This document shows positions 1 to 7,893 of a stretch of 22,369 nucleotides of DNA, one piece after another. The notes beneath the pieces are model-generated. The model ran no database searches, was not told where the DNA came from, and saw only the letters and a program-made list of their open reading frames with translations. This stretch comes from Candidatus Dojkabacteria bacterium (GTDB lineage: Bacteria > Patescibacteriota > Dojkabacteria > B142 > OLB20). The translations under genes were made by a program, and so were the position numbers. Where the stretch lies: NCBI GenBank assembly GCA_020429485.1, contig JAGQLK010000001.1:1-22369 (forward strand). Direction: 5' to 3'. Position 1 is the stretch's first letter, and every line of letters starts with the position of its first letter.

Positions 1-1
1 A

Positions 2-247
2 TACCTTTCTAAATCAATTGCTAAGAGAGAAAAAATCAATGCTTATGAAGTAAGGCTTAAGGAGCTAAACAAGCGAAAACGTACACAGATGTTCATAAAT
101 GCGCAGTCTAAAGTTAAGCTGGTCTCTACAAAAGTTGGGGCTATTGTTTGGGTTGATGCAGTTAACTATATCGAGTTAGTTGGCAGAAAAGTTGGTGATG
201 TAATCACCATGCATAATTCACAATTTAAAATCGCAGGAATTTATTAA
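2..247 (+). CDS. C-terminal end of a truncated gene, possibly GreA/GreB-like
   Basis: An open frame enters from the left edge and ends at a TAA at 245-247, giving the last 81 residues of a protein. The first half is a charged, probably helical stretch (AKREKINAYEVRLKELNKR). The end reads GRKVGDVI, then a short gap, then FKIAGIY. The coil followed by 'GxKVGD...FKI..I' resembles the coiled coil and last strands of the transcript-cleavage factors GreA/GreB. However, the region between them is much shorter than in a normal Gre C-terminal domain, so this is only a suggestion. The start lies outside the window. The stop overlaps the stop of the reverse gene that follows by four bases, the compact convergent arrangement seen throughout the window. 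The reading frame itself is well supported; the identity is weak. Confidence 0.6.
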   Translation, partial: YLSKSIAKREKINAYEVRLKELNKRKRTQMFINAQSKVKLVSTKVGAIVWVDAVNYIELVGRKVGDVITMHNSQFKIAGIY

Positions 248-432
248 GGTTCCCGCCATATTGTCCGTCCATTTATTCTTTGCTGACCGAATAATTGGTT
301 ATATTCCAATCCTTGGTCTGCTAATGCAGCTATGGCATACATTAATGTGTATCTCATAGCTGTATTTTGTTGCTCTCTCCCTGAATCACTCTCGAATTGT
401 ACTCCTGGAGGAGCTAAGGTATTTACTGGCAT
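244..432 (-). CDS. small unknown protein, lysine-free from the chosen start
   Basis: Reverse-strand frame of 62 residues from ATG at 432, or 80 residues from an earlier ATG at 486. I prefer the shorter form because the extra 18 residues are encoded by AT-rich, intergenic-looking DNA, while from MPVNTLAPPG onward the composition looks like real protein. There is no signal peptide or membrane segment in the short form, and no known domain. The short form has no lysine despite the AT-rich genome, which places it with the other lysine-poor unknown proteins here. It is divergent from the gene at 539 and overlaps the stop of the preceding forward gene by four bases. No Shine-Dalgarno sequence is visible before either start. 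It could be spurious, but residues 25-62 (charged and polar with a helix-like middle and an RTIWREP end) argue for a real gene. Confidence 0.5.
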   Translation of the reverse strand: MPVNTLAPPGVQFESDSGREQQNTAMRYTLMYAIAALADQGLEYNQLFGQQRINGRTIWREP

Positions 433-526
433 AAGAAATTGTCTAATAAATAACCTTGTTATTATTAAACGTATCTTATAGTACATATCACATAAATAAT
501 GATTATCTATTTAAAGATATAGCACT

Positions 527-532
527 TATATT
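527..532 (+). promoter_or_regulatory. -10 element TATATT for a leaderless TTG start
   Basis: TATATT ends exactly six bases before the TTG start at 539. This spacing would put the transcription start on the start codon itself. A second hexamer, TATAAT at 534-539, overlaps the TTG and would start transcription inside the gene (near a possible GTG start at 560), so which one is used is uncertain. No good -35 box is seen. Confidence 0.4.
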
Positions 533-538
533 GTATAA

Positions 539-991
539 TTGAAGATATTTTTTGATACGGTGTCCGAACAACATACTACATGGGGTGAAGCAGCAGTATA
601 CTACACTCCATCAGAGCCACATAAATGTTTAGGTCCATTAGAGTTTAAAAATGGTCGTCCTCTGACTTTTGATGCTTTCGTGTTACCTGATGCTGAAAAT
701 TTCCCTTGGGAGCTATGCCCAGATATACCTATGCAGATGGCCTACCAGGTTGAACGTCTTAACTGGGGCAAGGCTGTCGAAGCACATAGAGTATTCTTTG
801 ATGCTGAGACTGGCGATGAAGTAATGCGTCAGAGGTTTAATATGGGTGGGGATTTACTTTGTGTTCATCTGCAAACATTTGAAGGAGAAAGAGTCTTTAA
901 GTATTTTTCTAAGCCGGGTTATCAAAGATATTTTGATGCAACTCCTGTTCATTATGATGAACCACCTGCTGTTCAAGGATCTCTTTTCTAA
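539..991 (+). CDS. unknown 150-residue soluble protein
   Basis: Frame of 150 residues starting at TTG 539 and ending with TAA at 989-991. I do not recognise a family. The protein is soluble, slightly acidic and aromatic-rich (for example NFPWELCPDI, VERLNWGKAV, HRVFFDAETGDEV), with a predicted mix of strands and helices, no signal peptide and no membrane segment. It has about 6 lysines. The TTG start is chosen because a -10-like TATATT sits at leaderless distance upstream; the alternative is GTG at 560. The gene stands alone, divergent from the small gene at 244-432, and meets the hydrate epimerase head-on with only 17 bases between the two stops and no terminator hairpin. Confidence 0.75.
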   Translation: MKIFFDTVSEQHTTWGEAAVYYTPSEPHKCLGPLEFKNGRPLTFDAFVLPDAENFPWELCPDIPMQMAYQVERLNWGKAVEAHRVFFDAETGDEVMRQRFNMGGDLLCVHLQTFEGERVFKYFSKPGYQRYFDATPVHYDEPPAVQGSLF

Positions 992-1008
992 ATATCTGCA
1001 ATACTATT

Positions 1009-1767
1009 CTAGCTCTTAAGTATCTGTACTATCTCACTTAGGTCGTAAAAGATTGGTAGCTCTAGTCCAAGATGTTGATATACATTGTATGGTACTGTCA
1101 GAGAGCTAACGAATAAGTCTCCTACATATTTATCGGCAGTGCTTCTATATAGTCCCCTTTTAGGTAGAGCTAGAGTTAATGTTGCATCTGCTTTGATACA
1201 AGGATCATAAGCCACACCTAAATCACCATTTAATCCTGAAGGTATATCATTAGCTAATACTTTTGCTTTTGAGTTATTTATGAAGTCAATGAAATCAGAA
1301 ATAGGTTCCTTAGGGTCGCCATTTAGTCCATACCCAATTAGGCCATCAATGATTAAGTCTGCTTTTGAGATATTTCTCAGTATTTCATTTAAATTACCAT
1401 TTTCGAAATCCTCTAAATTCTTACCCGATTTCTGTAGTATTTCTGCCTGTTTAAGAGTAGCAGGATTTAGTTTCTCTAGTTCTGTGCTCAAATAGACATC
1501 TATTTTCGCTCCTTGATCTAATAAATGCCTTGCTGCTGCTAAGGCACCACCACCATTATTACCTTTACCAGCAAATATCAGGATATTTTTATTCAAAATA
1601 CTTCTATCGAGCATGAATCTGGCTATTTCTGCCAGGCTTCTACCTGCATTTTCCATCATCATTTCTATATTTACCCCGATTTGTTCAAGCATTAATCGGT
1701 CAATCTTTTTCATCTGGCTCACTGAAATTGCTGGAATGTCACTTCTATTTACATATCCTATCTTCAT
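1009..1767 (-). CDS. nnrE: NAD(P)H-hydrate epimerase (YjeF N-terminal domain protein)
   Basis: About 252 residues. It would interconvert the R and S epimers of damaged, hydrated NAD(P)H so that a dehydratase can repair the cofactor in the cytosol. The protein is a single YjeF_N domain. It shows the NADP(H)X-binding glycine loop AGKGNNGGGALAAARHL (about residues 66-82), a DGLIGYGLNG segment near 142-151 and NDIPSGLNGDLG near 173-184, which carries the family's catalytic aspartate. The usual loop reads NNGGDG; here the Asp is replaced by Gly. The partner dehydratase (NnrD), often fused to this domain, is not in the window. The ATG at 1767 is preferred over GTG at 1773 because TAATAA lies at leaderless distance; both are possible. 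The stop is TAG. The family call is firm; activity with the changed loop is not certain. Confidence 0.9.
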   Translation of the reverse strand: MKIGYVNRSDIPAISVSQMKKIDRLMLEQIGVNIEMMMENAGRSLAEIARFMLDRSILNKNILIFAGKGNNGGGALAAARHLLDQGAKIDVYLSTELEKLNPATLKQAEILQKSGKNLEDFENGNLNEILRNISKADLIIDGLIGYGLNGDPKEPISDFIDFINNSKAKVLANDIPSGLNGDLGVAYDPCIKADATLTLALPKRGLYRSTADKYVGDLFVSSLTVPYNVYQHLGLELPIFYDLSEIVQILKS

Positions 1768-1773
1768 TTTCAC

Positions 1774-1925
1774 TTATTACCTAAATTACCTACATATTTT
1801 AGCTTATTTCCAAATTTTTTAGAAAAATTTATGTAAATACCTATCTAGAGCGAGAATGTAGCAACTAAACTTATAGTATTTATCTATAGATTCATGATAT
1901 AATATAATATATAGCTAGTAGATAT
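1774..1925 (+). promoter_or_regulatory. divergent intergenic region with two overlapping TATAAT boxes
   Basis: This is the longest gap in the window (about 150 bases). It is extremely AT-rich. Two overlapping TATAAT hexamers at 1898-1903 and 1903-1908 would start transcription around 1910-1915, leaving an untranslated leader of roughly 11-16 bases before the ATG at 1926. No -35 box close to TTGACA is seen at the right distance and no Shine-Dalgarno sequence precedes the ATG. The reverse-strand promoter for the epimerase should lie in the left part of the gap. Confidence 0.45.
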
Positions 1926-4900
1926 ATGGGTGCTGAAATAGGACAATTTAACATTGATATTCCTCAGGTTAGAGGTGAAGGCTACGCGCCATTAGGACTT
2001 AGATTAGCTAAGGGGTACAAAGGAGAAGACACTCTTCAAAGAGAACCTCAAATAAACTATGCTTACGAACAAGAAGCATTTTCTCTGTATGACCTATTGA
2101 GACATAATCCCTCTGCAAAGCTGGCGGTTTTAACTAGAGATGACTTGGAGCATATCACTCTAGGTGGTGGTAACTTATTGGATACTCTTCAAACACAAAT
2201 AGATCCAGATTTAGACGAATTAATCATAGTTCGTGTATCTGATCGTCAGAAGTTAAAATATGCCGGAGTAGAGAGATCTCCAGTGCATATCGGTTATAGA
2301 TTAAGTACAGATCCAAGGATTGGTGGATTTTCTTATGTTGATAATGTAATTGGTGAGGCTTTTGATAGAGGTGATGATGAATTGAGAGGTATGATCACAG
2401 AGACAGTCTATGCACCAGAACATATGGAAACCGCAGCATTATTTGGATTCGACCTTAGAGTATGTGCAGATGCAGAAGTTGCGGCACATTATAATCAATT
2501 ACAATTAGAGTTAACAGCAGATGAAGTCTATTCACTTCAGAATGCTAAATATCAATATGCAGCTAGGTCTAGAAATGAATACGGTTATGATTGGATGCAT
2601 CAAGATGCTGGAGCAACAGCTTTGTTGCAAAGAGGTTATTCAGAACAAGCAATTGATACCTTGGCTATGGATCCAGCAGAGGTTTACAATAGCTCTCTTG
2701 CATACCTTTTTTCAAATGAATATCCAGGACATGGAGAAGCTAATAGTTATAGAGGATACAAGGCAAAGCTTACTCAAGCTAGAAATTTAGCTGATGCATT
2801 TACTGCTTGTACTCCAGATTCGGTACCCGTATTTAACGGTGATAATAATTTAGTCAGAGCAGTATTTGACCGTGGTTCAGAAAGAAATGCACACCCGGTG
2901 CTTAGGAGATCAATGCAAGAATTACAAAGCATATTTGGTGAAGTAGATCCAAGAAGTGCTGAGCAAAATCAAGTGCTACATCAATTAATGACATCAAGAT
3001 TAGAGGTTTATGAACAGGCCATGAATAATTTAGTCTTTACTGTACTAGATAGGCCTGCATGGGCAATTAGGAAATTTATTCCAGGAGCAGAAAGAGCTTT
3101 GGAATCAAATTTAACTAAATTGCTCGGATTTGTTGAAACAGTTTTGGAACATAAGCTAGCAATAGAAGCAGATATGATGTCAGCTACTGGGAATTGGGAT
3201 GCAGAGTTCACGCTTGTACATGATATGGCAGTCAATGCTTTGTATCAGCTTTATGAAAGAGATTATGAAGGTATAAATGCTAATCAGATTCACACTGGTG
3301 CAGTATCAAGAAGTATTGTAGGAGCTTCAGGAGGTATTGTGTCTCCACAATTAGCAAGAAGATTATATACAGCAGCAAAGTCATTATATGACATGGCTTC
3401 TGAAAAATTAGAACCAGAGCTTGGTAGGTTTGAAGAAGAAATGTCTATGGTTAGAAGAGTAAAGATAGGAAGTCTTGCACCTAATCTTTTAGGAACAAAG
3501 ATTCAACAACAGATCGAACGAGATCTAGAAGATGGTAGAACAACACCTGCAATAGAATTAGACACACCATTTTGGTTATTTACTTATAGTAGAGAGTTTC
3601 CATTAGATCCATTAAATAAGGCATTGGCGTCTGTCGCTGATGCAGGAAAAGAAACTGTTCTATTACACTCTACTCGATTTGTAGATCATGCAGATCGAAT
3701 GGAGCAATGGCAACAATATGAAAAAGATTGGGGCGCATACATGGCAGTTACTGAGGAAAGATGGATCGCAGAGATGGCATTAGCACCAGAAACAGTATTG
3801 AATGTTCATCATCAAGATCAAAATACACGTATAAAGGATGTACGCGGAGGAGCTCTACCGGTGCATATTTTCCAAACATTAAGACGAGCAGAACAAATTG
3901 ACTATCTAACTGAGGATACTGTTGTGGCTTGGTTTGACAATCTTATTGGTGATTATGAAAATCAGGCAGTACTTAGGTTTATGACCTCTGGACATGACCC
4001 TGACGTATATTTACCTGGAGCTGAATTAAGTGGTAGAAGCATTTACGACTCTTTAGTCCAAGCTGGATATACGAATAGAAACTTGATTTATCTACTTTGT
4101 GGTTGGGATGGGGTCCGAAGTGCAGTATTACCTACCCTAGCCGTTAATACAATGAGCTTAGATCTTGATCATGGTATAGCACAGAGAGATCAGTTAGTTC
4201 GGGAGTTCCATGATGCATTTGCTCAAGATCCTGGATTATTAGATCTTATAGAATATTCATTGCCTTACGAACTGCAACCAGTAGATGGATCACGGATGGT
4301 AGATTTAATAACAACTCCAGAATTTACAGGGCACATGGTTGACTTGCTGGCTAGATACTGGGATACAGAGCCTAGGTTGAAAAATATTTTTATAAAAGTC
4401 TTTAGGGGTAACGGTGGTTTTAAGGAGCATGGAGTACCGTTCTTAGATAATCCATGGGCTGGATTCAGAATAGGTAGATATATGCAGGATGTGAGAGCAG
4501 CAACTATGACAATGTATAATGAGGCAACTCAACAAGCATATGTCTTCTCCCCTACTTCAGAAACAGATACGTTCTACTTATGGAGAAGTGCTCATATAGA
4601 TGATGCTCAAGCAATAAGAGCTGAAGGGTTCGACAACTTAAGGGGAGCTTTAACAGAAAGTCAAATACATCAATTGAATCAGGATTTTGCATGCTTTGAT
4701 AGAACTGCTAGGTTGGAGTATAACAGAGGTCAGCAGGTTGGCTGGTATAATAACTCACCTCTGGCACAAGAACTATTAGCAGCTGGGTATGATTTAGATT
4801 CTATAGAAGATATTGCAAAAGCAGATATCACATTCACCGTAAATGATGCTATGGCAAGAGGTCTTAGTGGTACCCAGATTGATTCAATAATAGCTAATAT

Positions 4901-5576
4901 GAATAGCGCAGAAGCATACGAAGCATTAGAGGAAGGAATTATTACTCAACGTGAACTTGAGGAATTACATTACAATCCAAATGGGTATAGAGCTAGCGAA
5001 ATTGCTCACTTAATTGCTGAAAATAAAACAAAATTATTTAGCGAAGACACATTTAGTGATGATGTAATTAGAGCAATGTATGTAAAAATGATGAGATGTA
5101 ATATGCATCCTGCATTTTTTGAAAATAAAGTTAGAACAACTATACAATCAGCAAGAAGTATTCAAACCGAATTCGATCCAACGCTTGGAACTAATGGAGA
5201 CTTTACTGATAGGTATTATGCAGAGATGGAAAACTTTGCGCAAAACATAATTGGTTTCCTATTTTTATTCCAGAGGGCAGGAATTTTGCCACATTTTGAT
5301 CCAGGTAGGGTTGCAGAATGGGAAGGGCCTGTATTAGAATTATTTACCAGGATGGAATTTCACTTTGTTGAGACACTGTGGCCAGTCTTCAATGCGTATG
5401 AAGAAGATGTCACGATAGAAGGAGAGACCTATAGGAGACAGTTATTAGAACCACAGAAGCGTGTTTCAAATAATCCTCCAGTTGAGGTTTATTCTGTACC
5501 TCCAGAATCCATGCTGGTATTCGTCCAGCGTAGGTTACAGACTATGATGGATATTTTAAATACAAACCGATATTAA
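1926..5576 (+). CDS. very large unknown soluble protein (1216 residues)
   Basis: An uninterrupted 1216-residue frame from ATG 1926 to TAA 5574-5576. I do not recognise any family. There is no signal peptide and no convincing membrane helix. Most of the protein reads as alpha-helical, with aromatic- and Arg-rich helices (for example ERDYEGINANQIH, RPAWAIRKFIPGAERAL). A short motif recurs: Leu-x-x-x-Gly-Tyr followed by five to six residues and Leu/Ile, near residues 237, 709 and 948, with a Gly-Ile-Ile variant near 1001; related motifs occur in the 319-, 720- and 312-residue unknown proteins of this window. Lysine is scarce (about 28, versus about 81 arginines) in a genome whose housekeeping proteins are lysine-rich. 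The next gene starts three bases after the stop, so the pair is almost certainly an operon. The ATG is the only reasonable start, because an in-frame TAA lies at 1905. Role unknown; a structural or scaffold protein is possible but unproven. Confidence 0.85.
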   Translation: MGAEIGQFNIDIPQVRGEGYAPLGLRLAKGYKGEDTLQREPQINYAYEQEAFSLYDLLRHNPSAKLAVLTRDDLEHITLGGGNLLDTLQTQIDPDLDELIIVRVSDRQKLKYAGVERSPVHIGYRLSTDPRIGGFSYVDNVIGEAFDRGDDELRGMITETVYAPEHMETAALFGFDLRVCADAEVAAHYNQLQLELTADEVYSLQNAKYQYAARSRNEYGYDWMHQDAGATALLQRGYSEQAIDTLAMDPAEVYNSSLAYLFSNEYPGHGEANSYRGYKAKLTQARNLADAFTACTPDSVPVFNGDNNLVRAVFDRGSERNAHPVLRRSMQELQSIFGEVDPRSAEQNQVLHQLMTSRLEVYEQAMNNLVFTVLDRPAWAIRKFIPGAERALESNLTKLLGFVETVLEHKLAIEADMMSATGNWDAEFTLVHDMAVNALYQLYERDYEGINANQIHTGAVSRSIVGASGGIVSPQLARRLYTAAKSLYDMASEKLEPELGRFEEEMSMVRRVKIGSLAPNLLGTKIQQQIERDLEDGRTTPAIELDTPFWLFTYSREFPLDPLNKALASVADAGKETVLLHSTRFVDHADRMEQWQQYEKDWGAYMAVTEERWIAEMALAPETVLNVHHQDQNTRIKDVRGGALPVHIFQTLRRAEQIDYLTEDTVVAWFDNLIGDYENQAVLRFMTSGHDPDVYLPGAELSGRSIYDSLVQAGYTNRNLIYLLCGWDGVRSAVLPTLAVNTMSLDLDHGIAQRDQLVREFHDAFAQDPGLLDLIEYSLPYELQPVDGSRMVDLITTPEFTGHMVDLLARYWDTEPRLKNIFIKVFRGNGGFKEHGVPFLDNPWAGFRIGRYMQDVRAATMTMYNEATQQAYVFSPTSETDTFYLWRSAHIDDAQAIRAEGFDNLRGALTESQIHQLNQDFACFDRTARLEYNRGQQVGWYNNSPLAQELLAAGYDLDSIEDIAKADITFTVNDAMARGLSGTQIDSIIANMNSAEAYEALEEGIITQRELEELHYNPNGYRASEIAHLIAENKTKLFSEDTFSDDVIRAMYVKMMRCNMHPAFFENKVRTTIQSARSIQTEFDPTLGTNGDFTDRYYAEMENFAQNIIGFLFLFQRAGILPHFDPGRVAEWEGPVLELFTRMEFHFVETLWPVFNAYEEDVTIEGETYRRQLLEPQKRVSNNPPVEVYSVPPESMLVFVQRRLQTMMDILNTNRY

Positions 5577-5579
5577 GCA

Positions 5580-6539
5580 ATGTCAGAATTAGTTGAAATA
5601 GCCCAAGTTAATGAAGAACAACTTGGAATGATGTCTCCTGTTGTAAAGCCCTACGTAGTTGAAATTCAAAGAAGATATGGACTAAATTTATTCACAGCAC
5701 TTCAAGTTGCCGTAGATACAGAAAGTCGTGGTGGATTTCTTGCTGAGCATGGCGTTGTCTATGATCCAAGTGCGAGAGCTTATATAGCAAGTCGAGTTCT
5801 AACTGGCCAAGAAAAAGGTGAGTTGGTAGTTAAGGGTGCTATGGCAGCATTAACACTAAACGAGGAATTAAATGGCCCAAACGAGCCAGGCCACAAACAG
5901 GCAAGAATGGCAAGAATGTATACAGAAGTAGCTGGTCTTGCAGAAAATAAAACAGTAGGACAATTTGGTGGCGAATTGCAAGCTTATACAGATGCAAAAA
6001 AGAAAAGAAATATAAAGCAGACTAGAAGAATGGTTCATGGAATGAGGTTAGACTTAATGTACCAACACTCAGCTGTAGGTTTGAATGCAGATGTATCTGC
6101 TGCATTTATAGCTAATATGGGTGCAGCAGCAGCAGAGATTCATGCTCAAGGTTTTATTACTCAGACTCAGCATGATGAGCTTTATCATGTTCTTGCTCGT
6201 ATGGACGCTAACGCAGGACAATTACGTCAATCTAATCCAATAGCAGATTTCTATAGGACTATATATAGTTTTAGAGGTGAGGAGAGGTTTTTGTCTCGAA
6301 CTATAAGTGATGTATTGGTCCCATTTGAAGCAGGAGTACAACTAACAAATTTACAACATTATAAAGAACCAGATGAACTTAGATTGAGCCCGTTTGATTA
6401 TATGGTTCTACAGGCACTAGGACCAAGTATTGAATTTAGAAAAGGAGCTATTGTAAATGAAGTTGCCTTAGACTATGGAATTCAGATTGACCAAGGATTG
6501 ATTGATGATTTCTTTACTCTAATTGTCCTTCCTGAATAA
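5580..6539 (+). CDS. unknown 319-residue protein, coupled to the giant gene upstream
   Basis: The ATG at 5580 follows the previous stop by three bases and has no Shine-Dalgarno sequence, suggesting translation coupled to the 1216-residue gene. The product is a soluble, mostly helical protein without signal peptide, membrane segment or known motif. A basic patch AKKKRNIKQTRR lies near residues 139-150. A segment near 186-203 (AQGFITQTQHDELYHVL) resembles the Gly-Ile/Gly-Tyr turns of the partner protein (EEGIITQRELEEL). Apart from the basic patch, lysine is rare. The last 26 bases overlap the end of folC on the other strand. The context suggests the two proteins work together, but nothing in the sequence shows what they do. 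Confidence 0.82.
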   Translation: MSELVEIAQVNEEQLGMMSPVVKPYVVEIQRRYGLNLFTALQVAVDTESRGGFLAEHGVVYDPSARAYIASRVLTGQEKGELVVKGAMAALTLNEELNGPNEPGHKQARMARMYTEVAGLAENKTVGQFGGELQAYTDAKKKRNIKQTRRMVHGMRLDLMYQHSAVGLNADVSAAFIANMGAAAAEIHAQGFITQTQHDELYHVLARMDANAGQLRQSNPIADFYRTIYSFRGEERFLSRTISDVLVPFEAGVQLTNLQHYKEPDELRLSPFDYMVLQALGPSIEFRKGAIVNEVALDYGIQIDQGLIDDFFTLIVLPE

Positions 6540-7839
6540 CTATCCCTACCAAGTACATAGATCCTGTTACGAGAATATTATTTTTTGTCTCAGCAAGGTA
6601 ATCTAATGCTTTTTCAAGTTCAAGGCTCTTAAAATTATTGAAACCTAGCTCAGATAGTATTTTTTCAACCTCCGCAAAATCAACAGATTCATTTATCATA
6701 TCTTGTTCTATTCTATAGCTTGTAAGTACCATCTCATCTGCAATCTGTATTAAGCTTTTTATGATTTTGCTATATTCTTTTTTCTTTTTTACAGCAAATA
6801 GAATAGAGAACTTTTCTTGAGGGTATACAGTCTTTATTGAATTAACTAGCGCAGCTATTTTTTGAGGATTATGTGCTGCATCAAGAATAATCTTCTTGCC
6901 TTTATATTGAGATATTTGGAATCGACCAACCAAGTTGATCTTTTGTAGTGTATCTCTTAGTTTCCGTTCATCTATTTCATCGAGTAGTAATTCTAGTGCT
7001 GTGAGTGCGAGTGATGTATTCTCAGCTTGATAAAATCCTATTAGATTAGTTTGAATATTCTTTAATGGCAACTTTGAAGAGTTAAAGTCGAAGCTTGTTC
7101 CCTGCTCTTCTATTGTAACATTTTCAAATGTTTCACCCTCTATAACTGGAAAGAGTTGAGCATTGGTTTCGTATGCACGATCATAAAAAACCTCGTTAAT
7201 CTTTTCTGATTGTTCTAGGTATACAACTCTATTTTTGGGGTGAATAATGCCTGCCTTCTGGTAAGCTATTTCTTCAAGTGTATCTCCAAGGACAGCAGTA
7301 TGATCAAGACCTATTCTAGTTAATATACATAACTTATTTGGATTCTCAACAACGTTTGTTCCATCGAGCAATCCTCCTAAACCAGTCTCTACTATGACAT
7401 AATCAACCTTTTCTTTTAGGAATGTATAGAAAACTAAACCGATAACTATTTCAAAATATGTGGGAGGTCCATATTTTGTTTGCTCCATTTCTTTGACTTT
7501 ATCCTTTACCAACTCAAAATATTCATGAAGCCTGTCGATGTCTAAGTACTCATTGTTGACTTGTACTCTTTCCCTGAAGTCAATTACATGTGGTGATAGA
7601 GTAAGTCCTACTTTATAACCCTGCCCATGTAGTAAATTACTTAAAATAGTTGCAGTGCTGCCTTTGCCAGAAGTGCCAGCTATATGAATAACTTGTATCT
7701 TTTCTTGTGGTTTGCCTAGTAGGGATAGAAAATACTGTGTACGTTCAATACCCATTTCACCGGGAAATTTGCCACCGATTGACCTATTGGCGTATTGGAG
7801 TAAGAAGTCTTCTATTTCTTTTAGTTTAGTATTATTCAT
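6514..7839 (-). CDS. folC: FolC-like folylpolyglutamate/dihydrofolate synthase (Mur ligase fold)
   Basis: 441 residues, normal length for FolC. The family couples ATP hydrolysis to addition of glutamate to (dihydro)folate in the cytosol. Visible hallmarks, in order: the P-loop IHIAGTSGKGSTAT near residues 50-63 (usual form GTNGKGST); the LSPHVIDFRERVQV segment near 82-95; VETGLGGLLDGTN near 150-162; the central LTRIGLDHTAVLGDT with its metal-binding His; YQKAGII; and the C-terminal LDAAHNP near 318-324. All core Mur-ligase motifs are intact. No other folate gene is in the window. In reduced CPR-type genomes without folate synthesis the substrate of such lone FolC proteins is uncertain. The ATG at 7839 sits six bases after TAAAAT on the reverse strand, consistent with a leaderless message. 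The 3' end overlaps the convergent 319-residue gene by 26 bases. Confidence 0.9.
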   Translation of the reverse strand: MNNTKLKEIEDFLLQYANRSIGGKFPGEMGIERTQYFLSLLGKPQEKIQVIHIAGTSGKGSTATILSNLLHGQGYKVGLTLSPHVIDFRERVQVNNEYLDIDRLHEYFELVKDKVKEMEQTKYGPPTYFEIVIGLVFYTFLKEKVDYVIVETGLGGLLDGTNVVENPNKLCILTRIGLDHTAVLGDTLEEIAYQKAGIIHPKNRVVYLEQSEKINEVFYDRAYETNAQLFPVIEGETFENVTIEEQGTSFDFNSSKLPLKNIQTNLIGFYQAENTSLALTALELLLDEIDERKLRDTLQKINLVGRFQISQYKGKKIILDAAHNPQKIAALVNSIKTVYPQEKFSILFAVKKKKEYSKIIKSLIQIADEMVLTSYRIEQDMINESVDFAEVEKILSELGFNNFKSLELEKALDYLAETKNNILVTGSMYLVGIVIQEGQLE

Positions 7840-7855
7840 GTGCTGATTTTAGCAC
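7840..7855. repeat. inverted repeat directly upstream of folC, overlapping its -10 box
   Basis: Five-base arms GTGCT and AGCAC with a six-base loop abut the folC start. On the reverse strand the loop side contains TAAAAT (plus-strand 7846-7851), which lies at leaderless distance from the ATG. There is no T-run after it on the folC transcript, so it is not a terminator. It could be a small operator, or chance. Confidence 0.35.
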
Positions 7856-7893
7856 AAAAAAGAGATAGAACTAATCTACTTTATCTTGAAATC

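Noticed and set aside
2..247. C-terminal domain of TilS (tRNA-Ile lysidine synthetase)
   Set aside because: The AIVWV segment recalls the TilS C-terminus, but the flanking residues do not fit; a Gre-like ending fits slightly better and is itself weak.
1280..1495. Forward open frame inside the epimerase gene
   Set aside because: Antisense shadow of a gene with clear YjeF_N motifs; composition (Ser/Phe-rich) is typical of such shadows. The same applies to frames near 1613-1822, 2521-2790, 3008-3235, 9381-9608, 9818-10000, 10749-10946, 13463-13753, 19316-19534, 19810-20022, 20407-20637, 21394-21609 and 22173-22358.
1926..5576. TPR, HEAT or ankyrin repeat protein
   Set aside because: The recurring Gly-Tyr turns are few and widely spaced, and do not follow the 34- or 33-residue period of those repeats.
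7840..7855. Hairpin as an intrinsic terminator between the 720-residue gene and folC
   Set aside because: The stem is only five base pairs and no T-run follows on the transcribed strand; the start codon follows directly.
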